This document shows, piece after piece, positions 44,090 to 56,016 of a DNA stretch of 64,000 nt (positions within the stretch are counted from its first letter, which is position 1; the number at the start of each line of letters is the position of its first letter). Source of the DNA: Bombyx mori (taxonomy: Eukaryota; Arthropoda; Insecta; Lepidoptera; Bombycidae); the NCBI RefSeq assembly GCF_030269925.1, contig NC_085121.1, positions 6,217,501 to 6,281,500 of the forward strand, in the 5' to 3' direction. A model generated the notes under the pieces. That model worked only from the letters and a program-made list of their open reading frames with translations, was not told the origin of the DNA and searched no databases. Made by a program: the position numbers and the translations under genes.

Positions 44090-46222
44090 CGTATTCGAAT
44101 GCGTGTCCTACAACGCGACGTAAAGTCTCGCATCGCCGAAGTCCGAGATGCCAGATGGTCTGATTTCTTAGAAGGACTCGCGCCCTCCCAAAGGTCTTAC
44201 TACCGCTTAGCTCGTACTCTCAAATCGGATACGGTAGTAACTATGCCCCCCCTCGTAGGCCCCTCAGGCCGACTCGCGGCGTTCGATGATGACGAAAAAG
44301 CAGAGCTGCTGGCCGATACATTGCAAACCCAGTGCACGCCCAGCACTCAATCCGTGGACCCTGTTCATGTAGAATTAGTAGACAGTGAGGTAGAACGCAG
44401 AGCCTCCTTGCCACCCTCTGATGCGTTACCACCCGTCACCCCGATGGAAGTTAAAGACTTGATCAAAGACCTACGTCCTCGCAAGGCTCCCGGTTCCGAC
44501 GGTATATCCAACCGCGTTATTAAACTTCTACCCGTCCAACTCATCGTGATGTTGGCATCTATTTTCAATGCCGCTATGGCGAACTGTATCTTTCCCGCGG
44601 TGTGGAAAGAAGCGGACGTTATCGGCATACATAAACCCGGTAAACCAAAAAATCATCCGACGAGCTACCGCCCGATTAGCCTCCTCATGTCTCTAGGCAA
44701 ACTGTATGAGCGTCTGCTCTACAAACGCCTCAGAGACTTCGTCTCATCCAAGGGCATTCTTATCGATGAACAATTCGGATTCCGTACAAATCACTCATGC
44801 GTTCAACAGGTGCACCGCCTCACGGAGCACATTCTTGTGGGGCTTAATCGACCAAAACCGTTATACACGGGAGCTCTCTTCTTCGACGTCGCAAAAGCGT
44901 TCGACAAAGTCTGGCACAATGGTTTGATTTTCAAACTATTCAACATGGGCGTGCCGGATAGTCTCGTGCTCATCATACGGGACTTCTTGTCGAACCGCTC
45001 TTTTCGATATCGAGTCGAGGGAACCCGCTCCTCCCCACGACCTCTCACAGCTGGAGTCCCGCAAGGCTCTGTCCTCTCACCCCTCCTATTTAGCTTATTC
45101 GTCAACGATATTCCCCGGTCGCCGCCGACCCATTTAGCTTTATTCGCCGACGACACGACTGTTTACTATTCTAGTAGAAATAAGTCCCTAATCGCGAAGA
45201 AGCTTCAGAGCGCAGCCCTAGCCCTAGGACAGTGGTTCCGAAAATGGCGCATAGACATCAACCCAGCGAAAAGTACTGCGGTGCTATTTCAGAGGGGAAG
45301 CTCCACACGGATTTCCTCCCGGATTAGGAGGAGGAATCTCACACCCCCGATTACTCTCTTTAGACAACCCATACCCTGGGCCAGGAAGGTCAAGTACCTG
45401 GGCGTTACCCTGGATGCATCGATGACATTCCGCCCGCATATAAAATCAGTCCGTGACCGTGCCGCGTTTATTCTCGGTAGACTCTACCCCATGATCTGTA
45501 AGCGGAGTAAAATGTCCCTTCGGAACAAGGTGACACTTTACAAAACTTGCATAAGGCCTGTCATGACTTACGCGAGTGTGGTGTTCGCTCACGCGGCCCG
45601 CACACACATAGACACCCTCCAATCCCTACAATCCCGCTTTTGCAGGTTAGCTGTCGGGGCTCCGTGGTTCGTGAGGAACGTTGACCTACACGACGACCTG
45701 GGCCTCGAATCAATTCGGAAATACATGAAGTCAGCGTCGGAACGATACTTCGATAAGGCTATGCGTCATGATAATCGCCTTATCGTTGCCGCCGCTGACT
45801 ACTCCCCGAATCCTGATCATGCAGGAGCCAGTCACCGTCGACGCCCTAGACACGTCCTTACGGATCCATCAGATCCAATAACCTTTGCATTAGATGCCTT
45901 CAGCTCTAATACTAGGGGCAGGCTTAGGGACCCCGGTAACCGTACTCGTCGAACTCGACAAAGAGGTCGACGTGCAACCTAACCCATGCATCAGCCCGCT
46001 GAGTTTCTCGCCGGATCTTCTCAGCGGGTCGCGATTCCGATCCGGTAGTAGATTCATTCGCGAAACAATTGCTCTTGAGTTGTTAGGTCTCCTTCGGAGG
46101 CGCTCGGGCAGTTGTTAGCAAATCCCACCCCTCTTGGCTGAGCCTTTGCTCGCCCACCTGTCCTGGTGAAACTGGAAAGGCCTTCGGGCCACCAGTAAAC
46201 TTTCAATCATAAAAAAAAAAAA
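44090..46222 (+). mobile_element. LINE-B copy 2, 5'-truncated, 2133 bp
   Basis: It corresponds to 40554 onward of copy 1 at a constant offset of 3536 bp. By eye I count only six substitutions. A perfect 12-bp duplication TAGTGCGAGTTT lies at 44078-44089 and 46223-46234. It is a separate, recent integration and not a duplication of the flanks. Confidence 0.95.
44099..45982 (+). pseudogene. Truncated LINE-B ORF2 (reverse transcriptase part)
   Basis: The frame stays open for 627 codons and contains the whole reverse transcriptase, including FADD and the C-terminal region. The endonuclease is lost through 5' truncation. Differences from copy 1 include A to V, T to A and K to E near the start and K to R near the end. 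With no promoter or endonuclease it should be dead on arrival. Confidence 0.9.
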
Positions 46223-46412
46223 TAGTGCGAGTTTTGAAACGTCCTCGATAGCGTAAAAGTTAACACATATTTGTATGGAGTTGGAACGTTTGCCTACGTT
46301 TGCCGCTAGGGGCGCTGTTACAACCATACAAAATTTGAATCAACTTTTACGCTATCAAGAACGTTAAAATACTCGCACTGAGCACTCAGACTATGTACAA
46401 CATTCATTAATT

Positions 46413-46636
46413 TCATCACTACATAGTATAAAACAAAGTCGCTTTCTCTGTCCCTACATCTGTCTGTCCCTATGTATGCTTAAATCTTTAAAACTACGCA
46501 ACGGATTTTGATGCGGTTTTTTTAATAGATAGAGTGATTGAAGAGGAAGGTTTATATGTAAAATAACATCCATTAAATAGTGGAGAAATCAATAATAAAT
46601 TACAGTTGCCGAAAGGAAGCGAGGGCGGGTCGCTAG
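46413..46636 (+). mobile_element. Short non-autonomous Helitron
   Basis: It starts TCATCACTACATAGTATAAA, contains AACTACGCAACGGATTTTGA and TGATTGAAGAGGAAGGTTTA, and ends GGCGGGTCGCTAG followed by T. A TC start, a CTAG end and no target duplication fit Helitrons. The sequence resembles the short Helitrons common across Lepidoptera. Confidence 0.75.
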
Positions 46637-46639
46637 TTA

Positions 46640-48590
46640 AAAATAAAACGAATACAACCTCTTTTTGTAACTTTATTAACTTTAAATAAAAGATAATAGA
46701 TACATACATTATTTTGCAGTAATAACGCCGGCCGTGCGAATACATCCTACGTATTTAATAAAAACTTTTAAAATTTTTTTTTTGTTCAATTCACAACTCT
46801 TAGTCTAATAAGGCTACCCTTAAATTCTACCTCTTTCTTTGAGTATCGGCCAGAATACGTAATTACGTTTTATTGCTTACGATTTTGAATAATGCACTTT
46901 ATGTCTTACATTTAAGGGCTACATTCACAAATTAGAAACGATCATGATTCCTTCTCGTCTTACAAACTGCGTCAAATTAAAATAAAACATTTTATATAAC
47001 GTCAAATCAACTAAAATAGAACTTAAATTACAGAAAAATAAAGTAGTTTTGTAATTTCAATTTCGAGTATTTTTATTTTTTAATTTTTTTAATGACTAAA
47101 ACGAGACAAGTTCACTTATAAGTTTCATTTAAAATTCAAATTTCGACAACGAGAGAAAACCGTCGCCATATATACGAATAGAAACTTATTAACTATTTAT
47201 GATATTATGCATCACAAAACAACGTCACAAATCAACGATGTTCTGTCTACTGCTTAAATGATAAAATCTAAATGCAAAAGAGTTAAAATATAATAATACA
47301 AAGAAAAACACTTTATTCGAATGAAATAATGTATTCGAAACATTAAATACGTATAAATTAAAAATTAAGTTGGTTGTAAAAATGTGTGCATACAAGTTTA
47401 ATTATTAACTGGCAACATTTAAAAGACAAGGTTTTTTTTAAGTTTCTGTAATTAAAATAATATGTATTCGCATCAGTCACAGTTTAGTATTGCCAAGCTA
47501 ATTAATGATCGGCAGTGTTGCTAATCACAAAGAAAATTTTATTTAATTACGTTATCTTATCTAATCGTGGTGTCTTTGATAGCGATATTTAAACTTTATT
47601 ACAATACAACCGTTATAGTTTTATCTCGTCTTATTCAATCATATAATTTTCACGTTATAAATTATATTGCACACGTTCTTGTATGCACACTTCGTTCTAT
47701 TCTTAAACATATTGAAAATATAATAAATATTGTTATTTTTTTAAATAATACAGTGTATAATTATGATATGCTAACGATATGATCAAAAATCTACCTGGGT
47801 TTCCAAACCAGCCCACTAGTAATCTTATTTATAAATAACGTATATTTCTTACATGCAATACAAATTTTATGCCTTAATGATTATATTAAATTTTTATATA
47901 TTGTCAGATCTATCAGGAAGCATGTTACATTATTAATTAATTAGTAATTGATGGCGTTTCATTGACTCTTAGTTTTATTTTAAGCGTATATTGTGGACAC
48001 AAGTGCAACCATAGGCCCGACGAGTAACTAGATTCATATTTATAGGAACTTTATTCAATTTGTTTACTTTAATATTTCAGTCAAGACTTAAACGAGATTC
48101 TTATAAGCTTAGTGCACTTATAGCACACCCCATTCAAAGTAAGGCATGCTATCTGATTCTATTTTTATTACAATGAAAGATTCACCAAGCTATGATTTGC
48201 ATAGCCACTAATGACGTCACAGTTTTCGTGTCATACAAAATAATATCTTTGTGCTAGCATTCGTTTCCCAGAAAACAGAATGGCGAAATGCTATTGTAAC
48301 TCTTTAAACATTTGTAGCTCCGATATTTTATGGACAATCTAAATTATTTCTTCAAAATTTTTTTTTTTAATTAGGAGATTCGCTCAGACTGTTTTAATAA
48401 ATGGGATGTCAATCAAACTTCTATTAAGAAAAATTATAATGTCAATGGACATCCATATTGTTTTGGTTTTTTTTTATGGGCCGTATTCATTACAACAACT
48501 ACATACCACGAAAAAATCTACACACGAATAGGATGGTATTGATATTAACAACAAAAAAATACAAACAAAAAAGTTAGGATTTAATTGCAT
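46640..48590. other. AT-rich stretch without recognised features
   Basis: Only low-complexity AT-rich sequence. The 71-codon frame at 47567-47782 is composed of AT-driven residues and is not supported. Confidence 0.5.
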
Positions 48591-48591
48591 G

Positions 48592-48702
48592 GGTTTTTTT
48601 TTATTGCTTAGATGGAAGGACGAGCTCACAGCCCACCTGGTGTTAAGTGGTTACTGGAGCCCATAGATATCTACAACTTAAATGCGCCACCCACCTTGAA
48701 AA
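48592..48702 (-). mobile_element. Bm1 SINE, 110-bp 3' fragment
   Basis: It is a reverse copy from the T tract to CGCCACCCACCTTGA. Confidence 0.85.
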
Positions 48703-49658
48703 TGAATGGGAGCAAATGGGACAATACGTTTAGGCTATTTGACATTTGATAGTTCATTAGCATTGGATTTTATTCGATAGCGGATTTTTGCACTTGTGTC
48801 ACCGCAATACCATCTACTTTAAGTATGTACCTATAAGAGATTTAATGATAAACATTTCTTAGACAGATTATAAAAAAAATTAACACTATCTCATTCGTTG
48901 TCATAGCGACAGTAATAGACCGAACCACATTTTGTTGATTGATATGATTTATCGAATAACTCAAAGGGAAGTCGTTAATAACAGCCTTATTGTTTTGTTT
49001 TAATTGATTTTTAGTCAAAAATTAAACTGAGAAATCAGTATAAATTTGAAGTTACACTTCTATTGGCGCATGTGATAGAATGAGATCTTTGTATTTTTAG
49101 TGTGCGACGACTTAACTCATTTATTTCATTATAAAAGTCTTGTATCAAGATAAGAGGCTATATTTATGCAACTATTATTTACGAGTAAAATTTTATATAA
49201 GCAAATAAATAGATTCTGTCAATATTCTTTGTTTGATAATTTAATTGCACCCGAGAAGTGTAACTTCTTACATGCGTATATAATTATATGCATATACTTA
49301 TAGAGTACATATATAGCTTTTTTTTTAAATAAAAAATACTTTTTATGGTGAACAACGAAAAGCCGTTACAAGATGAAATTGATTTGAAATTGATTAATAC
49401 ATTAATATAAGATCGGGATTTTTCTCGATTTTATAAACAATTGTTTATTTTTATTGCTGTTCCTTCATCATTTTGTGTGTACCATGTAAAATATCACTCA
49501 CCTCGTTTTCGACAACTTGATTCCGTTTCAATGAATCACCGATCTCAATTCCTCAATAAACGTTAAAATGATCATGACTTGTGTATTGATTTGATCAAAG
49601 TCCTCTCACTAAAATGCTCACTAACATATTATATCAAGTGCACTTAATGATCACTCAC

Positions 49659-49791
49659 CTAAAAAACGTCCGACTTTCAATATTACTTTCACGTATTTAC
49701 CATTCTCATCGCTACCAATAAAGTAGCAATGTCCCGTGACACAACTAAAGCTAATACACGCCAATACGAGAGATATTTGCATAATATTCAT
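49659..49791 (-). CDS. First exon of a secreted protein, unknown family
   Basis: ATG 49791 opens MNIMQISLVLACISFSCVTG, a clear signal peptide with likely cleavage after VTG. The next residues are HCYFIGSDENGKYVKVILKV then GRFL. The strong donor TTTTTAG|GTGAGTG follows in phase 1. A TATA box lies about 110 bp upstream (49902-49909), so this looks like a true 5' exon. If unspliced, the frame would end two codons later as a 46-aa peptide. A second donor (AACGAG|GTGAGT) lies at about 49503 on the same strand, but no acceptor gives a clean link. I do not recognise the family. Confidence 0.5.
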
Positions 49792-49901
49792 TTTTCAAAT
49801 GTTTTTTTTTTCAAAGCAATGCTTTCATAAAATTTATTGTGAAAGTAAAAAAAAAGTTTTATTTTGTGTAAAAGTTATTCGGTTAATGCTGAAAATAATG
49901 A

Positions 49902-49909
49902 TATTTATA
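49902..49909 (-). promoter_or_regulatory. TATA box upstream of secreted-protein exon
   Basis: The minus strand reads GGTATAAATATC, and TTTTCAGCATT follows about 20 bp later as a possible initiator. It lies about 110 bp before ATG 49791. Confidence 0.45.
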
Positions 49910-49914
49910 CCTTT

Positions 49915-51430
49915 TTTTTTTTACTTTTTTTTTACATTTTTTCCCCATATTGACGTGGCATATCTTTTTACTCGAAAAAACCTACAAATAGCTAAAATTA
50001 GCCTACAATTTGTGCGATATTTCGATGAACGTAATTGCGTATGATTTTATCGTATCTTATAATTCGTAGCGGTTAATTTACATTACGTTATAATGTTCCA
50101 CACGATTCTAATAATAAAACTTTTTTTATCCTCTTTCAGCGAGGTCTCCTTATAATACTAAAAAATGTAAGCCTCTTATTTATTGTAGTAATTTCACCGA
50201 AGTAAACCCGATGTACGGAACACGGCGTAAAATATAACTAGTGTTGTAGCTTCGCGTCCGCTGATAATTTACCTGATATGTGTACTAGTAACACGTATTT
50301 GTCGTTATGATATGTGAGCACGCTAATTCGTTTTCGAATTTAGAATTAATCAAAATGGTAAACTCTTTTGTGAAACAATAAATTAAATGAATTGTCCGAT
50401 AATCATGATAGATGATAATCTTAATTTTGTTCACTTAGAATAGAAAACGAAAATGTCTTTAACATAAATAATAAAGACTAAGGCAGAGTTTTTTTTCTAT
50501 GATTTATAAACTGTACTTAAACACACTGTATTTATTGTGACAGCTGTCAAAGATTGTAGCTATGTTTTTCTAATCTTGTGGAATATAAACGTTATAGCTA
50601 ATCGTAGATAATTCGCGAGAAAATATTCTTAGTTTTCTAGAGGTGTCTATACACCTAAAAAAAACCTATCTATATAGTTTTCTTTTTTAAATTGGCCCAA
50701 AGCTTGGCAATGGGCGGAAGTTTTCTTGAAATATTTGTTTTTTCTAAATTTCTGATGATAGTAGTGTCGTTAATTGTTGATTCCAGTGTCATTTCAATTG
50801 AAGACTATTTTAGGATGTATGTCATTAGTATCATTTACACAATGTATCTATTTTTTTAAACCAAGCATTTAAGCAAATATATTTTTAGCTAGAATGCAAA
50901 TAACTGATTATTGTTCAACATATCCGCTAAGGAGAAGACAAGACACGCGATGACTAGAAATGAGTTAGGAAGATCTCTCGTGCGAAAGAAAAAGAGAACT
51001 CGCTATTAAAGTTTGAGACGCGACATGAGAGCTCATAAATAAATTTAAATTAAACAATATCCATCCGTTTGGCTCGTTCAACTCGATTGCAAAAAATTAT
51101 ATTAGTCATTTAAACCGTTTTAAAGGTTTACTACGCAACCGGATTTGTGTGACATTTTTATTTATTCAAGGTCATTTGATGCGCGTCTTGTGTTTCATTG
51201 ATGGTCGATGTATAGTTAATTTGTGTTTTTTTTAATTCGCGCTCTATAATCATTCGCATCTGATTCATTTATTTCGTACTTAATAGGCGCCATTTAACAC
51301 ACATAATCATAAATCAAACTTTAAATGGCTCTGTTGTAAAGTTTCAGAAATGTCGCTCAAACAAAATAGCTTTTCAAACTTCGATATGCGAATCGTTGAT
51401 AAGAATCTTCGAATTATAATCATATAATAT
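49915..51430. other. AT-rich stretch without recognised features
   Basis: Only poly-T/poly-A runs and AT-rich sequence are seen. No exon or transposon is supported. Confidence 0.5.
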
Positions 51431-51439
51431 CATTTTGTA

Positions 51440-51545
51440 GGCAGCGGCTTGGCTCTGCCCCTGGCATTGCTGAAGTCCATGGGCGACGGTAACCACTCAC
51501 CATCAGGTGGGCCATATGCTCGTCTGCCTACAAGGGCAATAAATA
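51440..51545 (+). mobile_element. LINE-tail SINE fragment
   Basis: GTAGGCAGCGGCTTGGCTCT through CTGCCTACAAGGGCAATAAA. It is the best-preserved copy of this tail. Confidence 0.85.
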
Positions 51546-51584
51546 TATATAAAAATACATAAATAGTTTCAGTATGGTAATTTA

Positions 51585-51776
51585 TTTTTCCCTACCTAAG
51601 CTGATAGCCTTCTAGAGGCTATTTCAGCTTCACCCTAACGTTTGTAGGTGAGCTCACGGGGCTCAAACCGGAGAGTTGCTAACACTGACCCTAGCAAGAG
51701 CAGTGCTTCGCAGAATCTACCACCGGATCGGAAACGCGACTCACTGAGAAGATCCGGCGAGAAACTCAGTGGGCTA
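51585..51776 (-). mobile_element. LINE-A 3' end
   Basis: It is a reverse copy that ends within the hairpin region (GAGAAACTCAGTGGGCT). Confidence 0.9.
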
Positions 51777-52043
51777 ATAACGTAATGAATTTCACAAAAG
51801 AGTTCACCCATCGTTGGATGCGCGAAGCATTTAAACATTATTTAAAAATCACCAATAGGACTAGTAAATATACGCAATTCCTTTCGTTATTCTTCGTTCG
51901 GTTAATCTAGTATGACCCCTCCAGGTCACTAGATTAAGTAAGAAAAAAGAACGTTATTTTATGTAGTGTACTTTTCGTGTACTCGTCGGTATTATTGTTA
52001 CTGAAGTACTTGGACGGAGATCGTGTACACATCCTAAGTAAAT

Positions 52044-52475
52044 TCCAATTAAAAGACTTACTTATTACATTGCGTTATGACACAAAATCCAATGTAGCGA
52101 CCAGTTATTGCAATTCACGTTCACTGGAATTACGACCGTATACGTTAATTTTTAAAGTTTAAAATCACTGTTCGTTTATTGTTATTCCAAAGTAATATTG
52201 TTTATCTCACTTTATATTGGTGTTTTTGATTTTTATCTACATTTATCTTTCCAATCCAATTATATTATCCAATTAGAATACTTACTCATTACGTTGTGTT
52301 ACGACACATAATCCAATGTAGTGAGTAGGTATTGCAATTCAAGTTCATTGGAATTACGACTGTATAAGTTTATTTTTAAAGTTTAAAATCACTGTTTGTT
52401 TATGTTCCAAAGTAATATTGTATATCTCACTGTATATTGGTGTTTTTGATTTTTATCTACATTTATCTAAAGCCT
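52044..52475. repeat. 224-bp tandem duplication
   Basis: The block starting CCAATTAAAAGACTTACT (52045) recurs 224 bp later as CCAATTAGAATACTTACT (52269). Both copies contain AAAATCACTGTT and TTGGTGTTTTTGATTTTTAT. Identity is roughly 90 percent by eye. It is noncoding. Confidence 0.85.
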
Positions 52476-52479
52476 CTAT

Positions 52480-54385
52480 CGAGACCAACATATTGAGCGA
52501 TCCCTAGATTTTCAACTGCAAATTTCAATCAGCACGCTTTTTAATAATTAATATATTATATACGTTCACTTAAATTATTATATTCTTACTATTTAAAAAT
52601 AATGCACTTCTATCCTAGTCGTGTCTATGAAGGAAGCATCAACATTTTCAATTCCGTGAGTGCTAGACGCCTAAGCTAAACGCATCAGATGATCGAGTTT
52701 CGAGTTGCTTGAAGAATTCATATATATGTATATATATATATATTTTTTTTAAAACAAACAATTCGAATCTCGCAAATGGTCCATCATTACAATAACGATA
52801 TTACAACGCACCCACAGTGTGTTGGGCGCAAACTCACTCGGTTCCAGAAAGATCTTGATTTCGTTTTTCATAACTTTTCCTTATTTTCTTTTTTCTGCGT
52901 TACGGTACAGAGAGAAGTCGTGGAAGAATTCGAATGGAAAATATTTCGATTTAAACACAATAATTTTAAAACTTACATCAACTAAACAAGTACATGATCT
53001 TATCAAAAATATTCGATGCATTTAATGCGAGTTATTTGATCGAATTAAAATGCTTTAAAAATATTCTTAAATAAAATAAAATGTAATACGATAAAATGCT
53101 CGTTTTGTAAATGATTATGTGTGTTCCGTGTACCTTTATTGCATTCATTCAGTAGATAGTCGCTTGTGGATTGTTGAATGATATGTAACGCCATCTGGAA
53201 TGTAAAACAAATGTGATTGGAAATTTTTAATCGATATTAGCCATTATTTCGATATCGATCGTGGCTCCGATATACGACACGAGATCCAGTCGTTTTAAGG
53301 TGATGGTTTGCCACCTTCTGCTCTTACTAGACACCTCTTATGACAGCTTGGAAAACAAGCACGTCAAAAACAACTTCGAACAACAATCTTGTCCAATTTA
53401 ATCGGATAAAACACAAACAAATCCACAAATGTTCGTTTTGATATATTAAATTGATTTTGTTAATGTTTTTCAATACACGGAGTTAATTAAAATACATTTA
53501 CAACTAAACTTCATCTTTGTTTTATATCGCGAAGCAGCCGTGCATTCTGGTTCGAAGAAACTTTGATCTCACGGTTAAAAGTAGGTGGTGGTATTCGAGT
53601 CAACCCCCCAGCTCGTCAGACTAGAGTTGTCCAATGCTGAGTCTACGTGTCTCCCACAAGATGGCGCTAATCAATTTATTAACTATTGTATAGAAGCTAC
53701 TACTGTATAGAGATGGTAGGTCATTGATGAACGAAAACATTAGATCGGTTCGGGGAGGTGTGTCGCGTTAAGAAAACATTATCCTTTGAGTGCTGTAAAG
53801 ATATTTTAATCCGAAATTTGATAAAGGTTTTTCTACATATTTGTAATCTGGACATTGACGTGTCTAAAACTAACCACCCATACTCACTTTACTTGTATTG
53901 GTATACAACAATACTATACAACAACATACGGTAACAATACTAGCTCCATGTAACGAAAGCTTTTGGCAGTATTGGTGATTATTCAATGGATAATTTTGAA
54001 ATTTCAAAAAAAAACTTTTTTAAATAAATATAAAGATATTTGGTACAGTGCGCAGTGAATAAGAAACAAATCAACTGAGCCGCAGAGTCAAATAGTGCGT
54101 CGTCTATCGGTGTCATGTGAAACGAGGACGAGGGAGGCGTCAGCCAGCTACGTACCTAAACTCACAAAATATTAACTTCCTAAAACACTGAGTATTAATT
54201 AATTTATTTATTTAACTTAATGCACAGAAGTACAATGGCGGACTTAATGCCTGAGGCATTCTCTACCATTGAACCAAGAGTGGTGTAGATGTTCAGCTTA
54301 TCAAATTAATATTGTTTCCTGTTTGTGTATGTAAATAACTGTAAATTTTTTATGTTTTCGGGCTTCGGCAAAAGAGACCTAGCAT
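52480..54385. other. Stretch without recognised genes
   Basis: It contains a short (AT)n run near 52725-52745 and several unconvincing short frames. The frames at 52776-53025 match no family I know. Confidence 0.45.
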
Positions 54386-54389
54386 TTTT

Positions 54390-54530
54390 ATTGAGTGACT
54401 TGGTGGCGCTGTGGTTAGCAGCCCTGACTGCTGGGACGAGGTTATCGGGTGTGATTCCCACTTTGGGCAAACACGAACGAACGAATGGATTTATTTGTTC
54501 TTTGACTGGATGTTAGTATCTACATACTAT
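54390..54530 (+). mobile_element. tRNA-like SINE head, degraded
   Basis: TGGCGCTGTGGTTAGCAG (A-box region) and GGTGTGATTCCC (B-box region) are followed by TTTGGGCAAACACGAACG, as in tRNA-derived lepidopteran SINEs. Confidence 0.6.
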
Positions 54531-54939
54531 GTCTTTTACTTAAGCCTATATAAGTATGTATAACAACATCTGGTGCAATAGTACTGGTCAATGCATCACC
54601 GCTTTCGATCGAGGACCATGCAAACAAAATTGCGGGAATTCGGGCAATGATGCATTTAAAAATTATCAAAAGACAAAAAAAAATTGTATAGTATTCCCAT
54701 CGTACCGGTGTGTAGTTAAGATCAAATCATGTGCTTTATTAATAAATGTGGAGTTTAAACATCTTAAATAATAAACAGAGTAATGAACGAAATTTCGCAT
54801 ACAAACCGCTCAAGGCACAGCTAATTATAGATGCTGTGTTCAGAAAGCAAACGGTTATTTGTGATGTGATGTGGTGAGGTAGTTGATTTTTTTTGCTGTT
54901 CTTGTATGTGAAAGTGATTTTCTGGATAGTGACTTTCAT

Positions 54940-55055
54940 CGCCGCCCATCGACATCAACAATGCTCAAGGGACAAGCAAAACGTTGAAAGCTCTTTCCAA
55001 ATTAATCTTTGAACGAAATGTCATATCGCTCAGGAAATACCAGTTACGCTATGCT
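54940..55055 (-). mobile_element. Degraded LINE tail fragment
   Basis: GTCATATCGCTCAGGAAATAC and the preceding CATCGACATCAACAATGCTC align with the element at 10244-10612. Confidence 0.5.
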
Positions 55056-55545
55056 CTGACCAGTAAAGGAGCTCACGGGCTCAACCTGAGAGAATCTGCT
55101 AACACTAGCCCTAGCAAGAGCAGTGCTTCGTAGAATCACTGGTGGTTTACTGGTGGTAGGACCTCTTGTGAGTCTGCGCGGGGAAGGTACCACCACCCTG
55201 CCCATTTTCTGCCGTGAAGCAGTAATGCGTTTCGGTTTGAAGGGTGGGGCAGCCGTTGTAACTATACTTGAGACCTTAGAACTTATATCTCAAGGCGGGT
55301 GGCGCATTTACGTTCTGGATGTCTATGGGCTCCAGTAACCACTTAACACCAGGTGTGCTGTGAGATCGTCCACCCATCTAAGAAATATAAAAATAAAAAA
55401 AAAATCTACCACCGGATCGGAAACGCGACCCACTGAGAAGATCCAGCGAGAAGAAACTCAGTAGGCTGCGTCTATGGGTTAATTTACTCGTCGAGCCCTT
55501 CGTCGCAAGCGACAGGTTCGGCCAGGACGGTGACCGGGAAATCCG
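55056..55545 (-). mobile_element. LINE-A 3' end, split by Bm1
   Basis: The two reverse pieces, 55056-55136 and about 55403-55545, are continuous in LINE-A and are separated by a Bm1. Confidence 0.85.
55137..55400 (+). mobile_element. Bm1 SINE, 3' part, inside LINE-A
   Basis: It starts at the ACTGGTGG breakpoint (partly repeated) and ends in an A-rich tract. It is later than the LINE-A copy. Confidence 0.9.
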
Positions 55546-56016
55546 ATATAAAACAGTCAGCACTGAAGTCACGAAAACGAACAGCGTAATGGTTCTTTTG
55601 TAAAGAAATTTGGTATTCAGGTCGATAACGAAAGATTAAACGCATCGATTTTTTTAAATTTTGACAATACCGTGAATCGACGTCAGTTAAATAGTTACAT
55701 ACGCTCCGTAGAAATTGTTCGCATTAAAACCAGGCAATTATGGGACTACCAAGCGATATATTTGTGTATAATCGACACATATGCACTAAGCTTTCGTGCC
55801 GGTATTGCTGTTATAATTTTCCCGTTACGAAGCCGAAATGACTCATCACCTCAATATACGACGGAAAATATTATTAATTTGGTACCTAATTAATAACAAT
55901 TGAACATTAACGTTTGGTAATAAACACAGATGTGTGTTACTTACTTTACTTATAGTGTATCCAGCAACAATTAATGTAGACAAGAAAGCATCGCCACTCG
56001 AAATACGTAGATTCCA

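Larger units (their letters stand above)
44069..46388. mobile_element. Palindromic MITE family G, copy 3, split by LINE-B
   Basis: The left 20 bp (CAGTGTGCTTAGTGCGAG) and the right part from 46235 (GATAGCGTAAAAGTTAACAC to CTCGCACTGAGCACTCAG) form one MITE interrupted by LINE-B copy 2. Confidence 0.85.

Noticed and set aside
49503..49620. Second exon of the secreted protein on the minus strand
   Set aside because: A donor (AACGAG|GTGAGT) exists, but every acceptor gives a stop or an intron shorter than about 50 bp.
54556..54771. Cysteine-containing 71-codon frame (WCNSTGQCITAFDRGPCKQN)
   Set aside because: There is no signal peptide, the second half is low-complexity, and it lies next to a degraded SINE.
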